Of a stretch of 56,834 nt of DNA, positions 37,755-45,278 are shown piece after piece. The notes under the pieces were generated by a model. It was given only the letters and a program-made list of their open reading frames with translations. It ran no database searches and was not told the DNA's origin. The stretch spans positions 1 to 56,834 of the forward strand of contig CAMDTL010000011.1 of assembly GCA_945907735.1 (NCBI GenBank). The letters are read 5' to 3'. Source of the DNA: Methylotenera oryzisoli (GTDB lineage Bacteria; Pseudomonadota; Gammaproteobacteria; Burkholderiales; Methylophilaceae). The position numbers and the translations under genes are program-made. Every line of letters begins with the position of its first letter. Position 1 is the first letter of the stretch.

Positions 37755-39830
37755 TTAGAACTTATAAGTGGCACCCACTTCAAAATTACGTTCAACACCC
37801 GGGAAAATACCATCTGGATTACGACTCGTGATGTATTTCTTATCTGCGAGATTTCTCACAGAACCAAACAAAGAAAGGTATTTATCAACAGCATAATATG
37901 CATTTAAATTGAATGTTGTGTAGCCAGAAATTTCACCTTTGGTACCATCATCAGTTTCAACTTTAGTATTTGCTGAATCCACATACTGACTAGAAACATA
38001 ATAGGCGCCTAAACTTGCTTTAAAGCTACCTAACTGGTATCCAAAATTCACATTACTGGTAAACTCAGGTGCATAAGGCAAGCGATTGCCTTTAGGGCCA
38101 AGATCACTGTTTCTAAACTCTGCTGTTGGTACATAAGTAACATTACCATCCAATTTCCAGCCTGATCCAATTTCATAGCCTAGCGCAAACTCCAAACCTT
38201 GATTCAAAGTTTTGCCACCATTGGCCTTATCTACCCCGCTAGACAGAGCCTGATTCACGATTTGATTTTCAAAATCCATGTGGAAAGCTGTGGCTTCATA
38301 AGCCAAGCGATTCATTTCACCACGCACACCTATTTCATAATTGGTTGAACGCTCTGCATCCAATTTTTGATCGACACCACCACCACTTATTGATGTCGCT
38401 GTCATTGCTGGCGAAAATCCTTTAAAAGCACCAACAAAAAACTGGGCCTGCGGTATAGCTTGCCATGTTGCTCCAATGCCTGGCACTACCTCTGTGTTAC
38501 TTGCATTTCCTTTAGTGCCAGTTAACTCATTTTTAAGTTTTTGGTCGTAATTTTCCACACGTACCCCAGGTGTTACTGCTACTTTATTGGTAAACTCAAA
38601 CCTGTTCTGAGCATATAAAGCTAGACCATCTGCTTTTTCTGTAACATTACCGGTTAATGTTCCTGAGCGAGCATCAGGATCAGTTTTAGAACGAACAGTT
38701 TTATTGCTTAAATGATCGCTGTGCAAACGAATACCAATTTCCGCTTCATTTCTGATGCCAAAACTGTTGTGGAGTATAAACATACGTGAATCTATGCCCA
38801 TCATTTCAAACTCACGATTTCGGCCGGTCATACAATATTGACTTGAAGTTAAAGTTAAATCACAGTTTCTGAAAGTTGTCCCGTTAGCATCTTTTGACTT
38901 AACATCACGTCGCCAGAAATCACGGTTCAACTGACTCCAGTACACCAGCGTATTCAATTTCACATTACTGCTGATATCCCACTCATGGTTAATATCAAAT
39001 GATTTTCGATCTGTAATGAAATAATCATTCGGTGCTGGATTTTTATCCGAACCATTCTTGTACTCATTTTTTCTTAATCCAACATACGATGTATTGATTT
39101 CATTGTCGTAATAGGTAAATTTGGCACTTAACCATTGATTATCTTTAATCTGCGTACCGCCTTTTAATACCACATCGGTCAAATCAAAGTCGTTATGGCG
39201 GAAACCATCACCGCGCGAAGTAATTACATTGATACCAGCAATGGTATCACCGGATTGAGTTGCACCACCAGCATCTAAACTAACTAGGCGATAACCATGT
39301 GAGCCAGTTTTTGCAGTCAGCTTTACACCATCTTCCGGATCTTTAGTTTTGTAATTGATCACACCGCCGATAGTAGTTGGTCCATAACGCAAACCAGCCG
39401 CACCTTTAAGCACTTCGATACTATCCATTCTTTCGATTCTAGGGCTGTAGTAGGATTCATTAGCCAAAAACAACCCAGGCGCTACTGGCACACCATCTTC
39501 CAGTATCAGCAGTTTTTGACTGCGGTTCGGATTCAAGCCTCGCATACCAATATTAGGAATAAAACCGTAGCCCTCTTCTTCTCGAATAACGAGCCCAGGT
39601 ATAGTTTTTAAGGCGTCCTGCGTGGAAAGTGGCTGCTTAAGTTCCAACTCTTCCAGTTTTATTATAGCGACAGAACCTGGCTGTTTGGTAATTGCCTGCT
39701 CACCTTTTCCAATAACATTAATACGTGGCAACTCAATCTCAGTGGCTACTGCTGATAGGTTAATAAAGAAAGTGCTATAGATTACTAGCGCAAGTTGCGC
39801 CTGACTTAAATACAACGTTCGTTTTTTCAT
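37755..39830 (-). CDS. TonB-dependent siderophore receptor, FecA-like
   Basis: Outer-membrane receptor of 691 residues. Signal peptide about 1-29; TonB box region ELPRINVIGKGE; plug with NIGMRGLNPNRSQKLLILED, and EVLKGAAGLRYGPTTIGGVIN; beta-barrel ending in FEVGATYKF with a terminal Phe. The order of motifs and the GxxYGPxTxGGxIN form resemble FecA-type ferric-citrate or similar ferric-siderophore receptors, but the N-terminal signalling domain of FecA is absent, so no FecI/FecR control is expected. A Fur box precedes the gene. The exact ligand is unknown. Confidence 0.87.
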   Translation of the reverse strand: MKKRTLYLSQAQLALVIYSTFFINLSAVATEIELPRINVIGKGEQAITKQPGSVAIIKLEELELKQPLSTQDALKTIPGLVIREEEGYGFIPNIGMRGLNPNRSQKLLILEDGVPVAPGLFLANESYYSPRIERMDSIEVLKGAAGLRYGPTTIGGVINYKTKDPEDGVKLTAKTGSHGYRLVSLDAGGATQSGDTIAGINVITSRGDGFRHNDFDLTDVVLKGGTQIKDNQWLSAKFTYYDNEINTSYVGLRKNEYKNGSDKNPAPNDYFITDRKSFDINHEWDISSNVKLNTLVYWSQLNRDFWRRDVKSKDANGTTFRNCDLTLTSSQYCMTGRNREFEMMGIDSRMFILHNSFGIRNEAEIGIRLHSDHLSNKTVRSKTDPDARSGTLTGNVTEKADGLALYAQNRFEFTNKVAVTPGVRVENYDQKLKNELTGTKGNASNTEVVPGIGATWQAIPQAQFFVGAFKGFSPAMTATSISGGGVDQKLDAERSTNYEIGVRGEMNRLAYEATAFHMDFENQIVNQALSSGVDKANGGKTLNQGLEFALGYEIGSGWKLDGNVTYVPTAEFRNSDLGPKGNRLPYAPEFTSNVNFGYQLGSFKASLGAYYVSSQYVDSANTKVETDDGTKGEISGYTTFNLNAYYAVDKYLSLFGSVRNLADKKYITSRNPDGIFPGVERNFEVGATYKF

Positions 39831-39874
39831 AGTTGTTGATTCTAAATAATTACCAAAATTGATAAATGCAATTA

Positions 39875-39897
39875 TACATGATAATCATTATCATTTA
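39875..39897 (-). promoter_or_regulatory. Fur box before the siderophore receptor
   Basis: The perfect palindrome TGATAATCATTATCA (39879-39893) sits in an AT-rich stretch ATGATAATCATTATCATTT and matches the core of the Fur consensus GATAATGATAATCATTATC. It lies 45-65 bp upstream of the receptor start, where it would cover the promoter and repress it in iron-rich conditions. Confidence 0.9.
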
Positions 39898-39934
39898 CAA
39901 TATTTATTCCAGTGCTGGATCGTTCTGTTAATTC

Positions 39935-40004
39935 GCACGCCCCTAGTTCGAACCCAGGTCGAGGACCAAATGGTAAAAGCCCTGCAGCGATGTGGGGCTT
40001 TTTT
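39935..40004 (+). other. tRNA-end-like fragment with terminator (repeat copy B)
   Basis: The plus strand reads CCCTAGTTCGAACCCAGG, like a T-arm with TTCGAAC loop, then GTCGAGGACCA, like an acceptor end with CCA, but no anticodon or D arm lies upstream. A hairpin AAAAGCCC...GGGCTTTTTT (39975-40004) follows at once, as after many tRNA genes. It looks like a scar of a tRNA 3' end carried by an integrative element. The remainder of 39831-40288 holds the Fur box and no other supportable gene. Confidence 0.45.
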
Positions 40005-40288
40005 AATTTGTGGCTCGGGTTACGCTGGGGTTACGTTATATTGAATTTCAGTGGTGATTTAATTGAACAAGTAAAAGAATTAAGTAATTTTGATATTTGG
40101 ATACGAACCAAGGAGTAAACTACAAAATTATTTACACCCTCTCTAGAGACGTTTAGATTCCTTGAAATACTTAGCCATATGCTTAACTGAAATTGAATAA
40201 ACTTATTAGGTGTAATTGAGGTATAGAGCGCCAAATGATAAAGCATACAAGCCAGTTAGCCCCAGATAGTTATATATTCATATTACGC

Positions 40289-40525
40289 TTACTGATCGTC
40301 TACAAATAAGTTAAGTGCTTTATTAACTAGTGGAGCAATTATCAAGATTGCAGCAAACACTACGGGCCACGCAATCACAATTGAAGACGACCAAACTTTG
40401 ATGAATTGTGTAAATGACTGAGAATGCAAGTAGATTAAAGTTCCTGACACAATCAATGAAGTAAAAAAAGACATGATTAGTGCAAATAGAACAGTGCGAT
40501 AACGATAAGGTATTTTATTTACCAT
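40289..40525 (-). CDS. DUF2798 small membrane protein
   Basis: Protein of 78 residues from the ATG at 40525; a GTG four codons earlier is also possible. Two hydrophobic helices (about 10-34 and 43-66) around a polar loop, with the RYRTVLFALIMSFFTSL start, fit the DUF2798 family. A role is not known. It follows the alpha/beta hydrolase gene on the same strand with 91 bp between them, so both may answer to the adjacent TetR regulator. Confidence 0.82.
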   Translation of the reverse strand: MVNKIPYRYRTVLFALIMSFFTSLIVSGTLIYLHSQSFTQFIKVWSSSIVIAWPVVFAAILIIAPLVNKALNLFVDDQ

Positions 40526-40616
40526 AATGTTTTTCACCTCGGATTTGGATTTGTTGATAAGGCTGAAACATTGTTTTATGGATGTTTCAGCCTCGCTTTT
40601 GATAAAAAGCTTGAGA

Positions 40617-41522
40617 TTAATGATTTAAGAAATAATTTGCCGTATTGACGAATGAATCGTGGTACTGAAAAATCGAGCCATGATTAGAGTCAGGATAAAG
40701 TACTAATTGTGCGTTTTTAAGTTGTTTGAACAGGGTTATTGAACCCTCAGTAGGTAGCATCGTGTCATTGCTACCAGTCACAACTAAAACTGGTTGGTTA
40801 ATTGATTTCAATGTTTTAAATTCAGGGTCTGGCGTGCTGGTAAATACGATGAGTGCTTTACCGTGGGCATCTGCAATTTCTTTACCGCTATTTGGGTCGC
40901 GATTTTCTGTTCTTGCATAAACGCGGGACAGGAATTCAGCCCCTGCTTTTTTCCCAGCCTCGGATTGAGAAAAAAACAAATAATCACGCGGATCGGGCGC
41001 ATTTTCTCTTGAAAACGCCTCACCCAGTACTTTCATTAAATTGTTGCCGCCTCCTTGGTGAGTAGTGCCTGCTAAAATGACCTTACGCACTAAGTCAGGG
41101 TATTTAGCCATTAGTTGTTGCGCCACAAACCCACCCATTGAAAAACCAAGTAAATCGACTTGTTTGTAGCCTAATGCTTGAATAAATGCATAGGCATCTG
41201 TTGTCATTTGCTCGATATTATCTGCAACTGTACCATCAGTCGCGCCAACACCTCTATTGTTAAATACGACAACGGGGCGCGTTTTTGCAAATGAATTGAC
41301 GACAGCAGGATCCCAAGCATCCATTGTGCCGGTAAAGTGTTGCAGAAACACTAATGGTGTACCTGACTTGGGCCCTAACGTACGATAAGAAAATTTAACG
41401 CCATTGGCTTCTATGTATTTTGTCGTTACTGTTTCAAGTTTTTCAACGGATAAAGATGAGCCTGATTCAACCACTGAATATTGTTTAGCTGTTGATAATA
41501 GAGATTTTAAAAATTTATTCAT
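40617..41522 (-). CDS. Alpha/beta hydrolase
   Basis: Serine hydrolase of 301 residues. The fold markers are present: oxyanion/HG-type LQHFTGTMDAWD, nucleophile elbow GFSMGG (Ser about 143), VLVVTGSNDTMLP with the acid residue, and PDSNHGSIFQYHD with the catalytic His. The substrate is unknown; similarity in style is to haloperoxidase or epoxide-hydrolase-like enzymes. It is divergent from the TetR regulator, the classic layout of a regulator beside its target. Confidence 0.87.
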   Translation of the reverse strand: MNKFLKSLLSTAKQYSVVESGSSLSVEKLETVTTKYIEANGVKFSYRTLGPKSGTPLVFLQHFTGTMDAWDPAVVNSFAKTRPVVVFNNRGVGATDGTVADNIEQMTTDAYAFIQALGYKQVDLLGFSMGGFVAQQLMAKYPDLVRKVILAGTTHQGGGNNLMKVLGEAFSRENAPDPRDYLFFSQSEAGKKAGAEFLSRVYARTENRDPNSGKEIADAHGKALIVFTSTPDPEFKTLKSINQPVLVVTGSNDTMLPTEGSITLFKQLKNAQLVLYPDSNHGSIFQYHDSFVNTANYFLNH

Positions 41523-41570
41523 TTATAACTCCTTGATAGGTTTATGAACTACAGAAAATTGCTATTTAAT

Positions 41571-41638
41571 TACCAATCGGTATATAAATATAATCCAGCA
41601 TGACTTGCCTTGTCAATCTTTTTTTGTAACAATTGGTA
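41571..41638. promoter_or_regulatory. Candidate TetR operator pair
   Basis: Two related sites lie in the 141-bp divergent region between the hydrolase and tetR genes: TACCAATCGGTA (41571-41582, palindromic) and, in the opposite strand sense, TAACAATTGGTA (41627-41638). Both have an ATTGGT core with AT-rich flanks of TATA. They fit autoregulation by the neighbouring TetR, but this is inferred from position and symmetry only. Confidence 0.5.
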
Positions 41639-41663
41639 TATTATTTAAATTAAGAGTTTAATC

Positions 41664-42269
41664 ATGACTACAGATATGAAAAAATCGCGTGGGCGTCCTA
41701 GAGTTTTTGATGTGGATGAAGCGCTCGAAAAGGCGTTGCGAATTTTTTGGGCAAGAGGCTATGAGGGAGCATCTCTAGCCGAACTAACTGAAACGCTAGG
41801 AATAAATAAGCCTAGTCTGTATGCTGCATTCGGGAATAAAGAAGAGTTATTTGAAAAAGCATTAATAAGATACGCATCAGGTCCAGTAGCTTTTGTAAGT
41901 GATGCTGTCAAAGAACCAACTGCCCGCAACGTTGCTGAAGCTGTTTTATATAAAGCTGCTGAATTCTTAACTGATCCGTCGCATCCCTTGGGATGCATGA
42001 TTGTGCAAGGAGCCTTATCTAGTGGTGAGAGTGCTGAATTGGTAAGAAATATTCTAATTAAATATAGAAGTTCATATGAAAACTTACTAGCGGAGCGCTT
42101 TAAGAAAGCGAAAAATGATGGCGATTTGTCGAATGATGATAATCCTAAGGATTTGGCTAAGTATCTCGCTACATTGCACCAAGGGATGTCAGTTCAAGCA
42201 ACGAGTGGAGCTACTAAAGATGAACTTTTAAAAATAGCAGACTTAGCACTAAAGGTTTGGCCAAAATAA
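41664..42269 (+). CDS. TetR/AcrR family transcriptional regulator
   Basis: Repressor of 201 residues; an internal ATG four codons on would give the more usual MKKSRGRPRVF start. The N-terminal DNA-binding domain (about 5-60) reads RIFWARGYEGASLAELTETL then GINKPSLYAAFGNKEELF, the TetR recognition helix region. The C-terminal part is the ligand domain with the GCMIVQGAL segment seen in the YcdC/BetI-like group. It probably regulates the divergent hydrolase-DUF2798 pair. Confidence 0.93.
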   Translation: MTTDMKKSRGRPRVFDVDEALEKALRIFWARGYEGASLAELTETLGINKPSLYAAFGNKEELFEKALIRYASGPVAFVSDAVKEPTARNVAEAVLYKAAEFLTDPSHPLGCMIVQGALSSGESAELVRNILIKYRSSYENLLAERFKKAKNDGDLSNDDNPKDLAKYLATLHQGMSVQATSGATKDELLKIADLALKVWPK

Positions 42270-42359
42270 GTAAATGCATACCCGTAAAGTCTATTAATTG
42301 TCATTACTTTTCAATGATAACAATACAATTCCAGTTCTCGGTTTTGTCCGCTTTGGTGA

Positions 42360-42391
42360 GCCAAAATACTAAAAGTCCCGCGAAGCTATGT
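42360..42391. repeat. Terminator-like repeat, copy C
   Basis: Matches copy A (37663-37694) at 30 of 32 bases in the same orientation; after ATGT the sequences part and the hairpin's right arm is lost here. With copy A it brackets the islet cargo as a second direct-repeat pair, 4.7 kb apart. A run of eight C follows at 42423-42430. Confidence 0.8.
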
Positions 42392-42449
42392 GAGCTGGGT
42401 CCAATTTAGTAGAAGTGACCTGCCCCCCCCTGTTTGCTGTACCAATTAA

Positions 42450-42608
42450 AAGGGGCTTCTTTCATTTCTTACACTAAGCCTGTTCACGTTATTGCTTTCT
42501 GGTTGCGGTATGGGCTGGCACCGAGAAGGTACATCTGAAGCAGAGTTCAACCGAGATAGATTTGATTGCGAGCAGCAAGCGTTGTATTGTCTGCCTCAAC
42601 ATGACTAA
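42450..42608 (+). pseudogene. Phage-type small lipoprotein remnant
   Basis: One open frame reads SLFTLLLSGCG, a lipoprotein signal with its Cys at 42504-42506, then WHREGTSEAEFNRDRFDCEQQA, a pattern common in phage and plasmid lipoproteins. There is no start codon after the upstream TAA (42447), and from about 42580 the sequence becomes the antisense of the integrase remnant. It is a broken gene fused to integrase DNA. Confidence 0.6.
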
Positions 42609-42756
42609 CAAACACACCTTTAGCCATCTCAGACTCAATTACCCTAGCCCAAGACTCCGCTTCCTTACGTGTAGAAAATGATTTATTTACTTCAGGATAG
42701 CCTTGACGTCTTACTCGTGCTTGCCAGCCATTAGAACGTTTACGAAAAGCTGCCAT
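42547..42756 (-). pseudogene. Integrase N-terminal remnant, copy 2
   Basis: From ATG at 42756 it reads MAAFRKRSNGWQARVRRQGY, then SFSTRKEAESWARVIESEM, and ends soon after EADNTTLA, where it runs into foreign sequence and a stop. This is the AP2/arm-binding N-terminal domain of phage-type tyrosine integrases; the core-binding and catalytic domains are gone. It stands 100 bp from the 3' end of tRNA-His, the usual place of an integrase in a tRNA-targeting element. Confidence 0.88.
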
Positions 42757-42855
42757 ACTTATCTCCAATTGGGACAAGAATGGGACAAAAGATGGTAGAG
42801 TACAGGAAAGGTCGAAGACCGTTGTATTCAACTTGTTGAATACATTGGGATTTAA

Positions 42856-42932
42856 TGGGGTGGCTGATGGGGCTCGAACCCACGACAACAGGAATCACAA
42901 TCCTGGACTCTACCAACTGAGCTACAACCACC
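42856..42932 (-). tRNA. tRNA-His (GTG)
   Basis: Cloverleaf complete with encoded CCA: acceptor GTGGTTG / CAGCCAC with the extra 5' G facing C73, anticodon loop TTGTGAT, and T-loop GTTCGAGCC. The 3' half doubles as the islet att site. Confidence 0.97.
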
Positions 42933-42971
42933 ATTGAAACTAGAAGCTGGTGAAACTAAAAAAACTAAATT

Positions 42972-43048
42972 TGGCCTGCCCGACAGGAATCGAACCTGTA
43001 ACCCCCAGCTTAGAAGGCTGGTGCTCTATCCGGTTGAGCTACGGGCAG
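42972..43048 (-). tRNA. tRNA-Arg (TCT)
   Basis: Acceptor CTGCCCG / CGGGCAG with discriminator G and encoded CCA; anticodon loop CTTCTAA within the stem CCAGC / GCTGG; T-loop GGTTCGATTCC. It is the middle gene of the tRNA cluster. Confidence 0.97.
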
Positions 43049-43084
43049 ATGAGTTACATGACACTGTCGAATAAACCAAAATAC

Positions 43085-43161
43085 TGGTCGGCGTGGAGAG
43101 ATTCGAACTCCCGACATCCTGCTCCCAAAGCAGGCGCGCTACCAGACTACGCTACACGCCG
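43085..43161 (-). tRNA. tRNA-Pro (TGG)
   Basis: Acceptor CGGCGTG / CACGCCG with discriminator A and encoded CCA; anticodon loop TTTGGGA within CCTGC / GCAGG; T-loop AGTTCGAATC. It is the first gene of the Pro-Arg-His cluster. Confidence 0.97.
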
Positions 43162-43171
43162 AAGAGGCAGA

Positions 43172-43200
43172 AATATAGCGCAAACAAGGCATTTGGTCAA
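43172..43200 (-). promoter_or_regulatory. Sigma-70 promoter of the tRNA operon
   Basis: On the minus strand TTGACC (43200-43195) and TATATT (43177-43172) are 17 nt apart, ending 10 bp before the tRNA-Pro 5' end. This is a near-consensus promoter; a GCGC-rich discriminator, expected for stringent control, precedes the -10 rather than follows it. Confidence 0.88.
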
Positions 43201-43252
43201 TTCGAATATGTTAAAATGCTGTTTTATTTTGAATAAATATTTGAATTAACGC

Positions 43253-44113
43253 ATGACAGCACAAATTATTAACGGTAAGGCCATCGCTGAAAATTTACTA
43301 GCTAGCATTAAATTAAAAATAGATGCACGCATTGTAGCCGGCAAGCGTGCGCCCTGCTTGGCGGTGATTTTGGTGGGCGCAGACCCAGCCTCCGCAATTT
43401 ATGTACGTAACAAACGCAAAGCGTGCGAAAAAATCGGCATACGCTCTATCGCGTACGAATTATCCGCCGACACTAGCGAAGCCAATTTATTTACACTGGT
43501 TGATCGACTGAACAACGATGCCACCGTGGACGGCATTTTAGTGCAATCACCTTTACCGCCGCAAATTGATGAAGAACGACTCATCGAACGCATCAATGTC
43601 GATAAAGATGTGGATGGTTTTCATCCTTATAATATTGGCCGTTTGGCGATTCGCCAGCCTACATTGCGCTCTTGCACGCCGTTTGGTGTCATCAAAATGT
43701 TGCAAGCGGTCAACATTGATTTGATGGGTTTGGATGCGACCATCGTCGGCGTTTCTAATCATGTTGGCCGCCCGATGGCGCTGGAGCTTTTATTAGCAGG
43801 TTGCACCATCACCAGCTGTCATCGCCACACCAAAGATTTGGCTGGCAAAGTTAGAAATGCCGATTTAATTATCGCCGCCGCGGGCAAGGCTGGCCTAATC
43901 CAAGGCGACTGGATTAAAGCTGGTGCAATTGTGGTGGATATTGGCATTAACCGCTTGGCCGATGGCAGTATTTGCGGAGATGTTGATTTTAATGCCGCCA
44001 AAGCACGTGCCAGTTACATTACGCCAGTGCCAGGCGGTGTGGGCCCAATGACGGTAGCGACGCTGATGGAAAATACTTTGTTAGCGCTTGAATTAAAAGA
44101 AAAAATTAGCTGA
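43253..44113 (+). CDS. folD: Methylenetetrahydrofolate dehydrogenase / cyclohydrolase
   Basis: Bifunctional enzyme linking 5,10-methylene-THF and 10-formyl-THF, 286 residues. Motifs are intact: [14 protein letters not shown] with the catalytic Lys, [25 protein letters not shown], and the closing [19 protein letters not shown]. It supplies one-carbon units to purH and fmt. The gene is divergent from the tRNA operon. Confidence 0.98.
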   Translation: MTAQIINGKAIAENLLASIKLKIDARIVAGKRAPCLAVILVGADPASAIYVRNKRKACEKIGIRSIAYELSADTSEANLFTLVDRLNNDATVDGILVQSPLPPQIDEERLIERINVDKDVDGFHPYNIGRLAIRQPTLRSCTPFGVIKMLQAVNIDLMGLDATIVGVSNHVGRPMALELLLAGCTITSCHRHTKDLAGKVRNADLIIAAAGKAGLIQGDWIKAGAIVVDIGINRLADGSICGDVDFNAAKARASYITPVPGGVGPMTVATLMENTLLALELKEKIS

Positions 44114-44220
44114 AATTTAAGCCTACAATTAGATTTTGCATATCCTTTATATTAGGTGTACACTCGCGCGATTAAAAAAAAATTAATAACATTTTTTACA
44201 TGCGCTTTTTTGAGAACAAC

Positions 44221-44643
44221 ATGGCAGAAACCCTAACTAAAATATTTACGTCTTATCAAGCAAAACCTGATGAGGAATATATGAGCAAAAACCAGCTTAA
44301 GCATTTTCGCGCTATTTTAAATGGCTGGAAATCTGATTTAAGTCACGATCTTGACCGCACCGTGCACACCATGCAAGACGAAGTGACCATGTTTGCCGAC
44401 CCGAACGACCGCGCCAGCCAAGAATCTGACATGACGTTAGAGTTGCGCAATCGTGACCGCGAACGCAAACTCATCAAAAAAATTGATGAAACACTACGCA
44501 ATATTGATGCAGATGAATATGGCTATTGCGAAGGCTGTGGCGTAGAAATTGGCTTGAAGCGCCTAGAAGCGCGACCAACCGCCACGCTTTGCATCGATTG
44601 CAAAACACTAGACGAAATGCGCGAAAAACAAGTCGCTAAGTAA
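44221..44643 (+). CDS. dksA: RNA polymerase-binding regulator DksA
   Basis: DksA family regulator acting with ppGpp at stable-RNA promoters. The start is MAETLTKIF at 44221, 140 residues; the seven-codon extension upstream is not family-like. A long coiled coil (about 30-100) carries ADPNDRASQESD at its tip, and a C4 zinc finger is seen in CEGCGVEIG...CIDC. An intrinsic terminator follows. Confidence 0.95.
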   Translation: MAETLTKIFTSYQAKPDEEYMSKNQLKHFRAILNGWKSDLSHDLDRTVHTMQDEVTMFADPNDRASQESDMTLELRNRDRERKLIKKIDETLRNIDADEYGYCEGCGVEIGLKRLEARPTATLCIDCKTLDEMREKQVAK

Positions 44644-44670
44644 TTAGCGGCTAGTTGTTCTAAATAAAAA

Positions 44671-44692
44671 GCCCGATTTATCGGGCTTTTTT
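44671..44692 (+). terminator. Intrinsic terminator after dksA
   Basis: Stem GCCCGA-TTTA-TCGGGC (44671-44686) followed by six T. An A run precedes it, so it could also work on the minus strand. Confidence 0.92.
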
Positions 44693-44799
44693 GCTGGAAT
44701 CTATTGTGATTAGTTATTTTAAACTATGAGTAATTTTCTGTAATACTTTAATTTAGTGCTAAGATAATTCCAGTAATTTTAGAAAAAAACGAGGCTATC

Positions 44800-45246
44800 A
44801 TGATAGATGCAATGTGGGTTTGGGGTGCAATAGGCTTGATTTTGTTGGCAGTAGAAATGGCCACTGGCACTTTTTATGTGTTGTGGTTTGGCGTTTCAGC
44901 CTTAAGCGTGGCTATCACTATGTGGATATTTCCGAATATTCCGCAAGCCTTACAATTTACCATGTTTGCTGTGCTTTCATTAAGCTCACTGGCCATTTGG
45001 AAGCTCAATTACAAAAAACATGAAACGCACTCTCGCGTGGGTCAAGCGCAAGGCGAAGAAATAGGCCGTACAGGCACGGTAATAGAGGCCTGTAGCACTA
45101 GCCAAAATGGCAAAATTCGCTTTAGCCAAGGCTTGATGGGTAGCCGCGAATGGGCGGCTATTTCTAATGAAGCCATTGATGCCGGTAGCGATGCGACTGT
45201 AGTTGCCGTTGAAGGCAACGCGCTACGCATTAAAAAAATTAGTTAA
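44800..45246 (+). CDS. NfeD family membrane protein
   Basis: Protein of 148 residues with two or three N-terminal membrane helices (about 5-24, 27-47, 49-66) and a C-terminal OB-fold with GRTGTVIEA and GSREWAAISNE. NfeD proteins are partners of SPFH/stomatin proteins, and the next gene is one, 32 bp downstream. They are thought to shape membrane microdomains. Confidence 0.94.
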   Translation: MIDAMWVWGAIGLILLAVEMATGTFYVLWFGVSALSVAITMWIFPNIPQALQFTMFAVLSLSSLAIWKLNYKKHETHSRVGQAQGEEIGRTGTVIEACSTSQNGKIRFSQGLMGSREWAAISNEAIDAGSDATVVAVEGNALRIKKIS

Positions 45247-45278
45247 ATTTCTATGCAAGTTCACTTAAGGAAAGCACC

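Larger units (their letters stand above)
37157..42855. mobile_element. Integrated islet at tRNA-His (5.7 kb)
   Basis: The segment lies between the truncated and the intact tRNA-His. Cargo: Fur-box siderophore receptor, DUF2798 membrane protein, alpha/beta hydrolase, TetR regulator. The only recombination gene left is a 69-codon integrase head beside the intact tRNA, so the islet cannot move by itself. Its base use looks more AT-rich than the neighbouring core genes, and terminator-like repeats recur inside it. Boundaries are set by the tRNA match. Confidence 0.8.

Noticed and set aside
40031-40246. 71-codon minus-strand ORF in the islet
   Set aside because: Composition is that of AT-rich non-coding DNA, with no family likeness or ribosome site.
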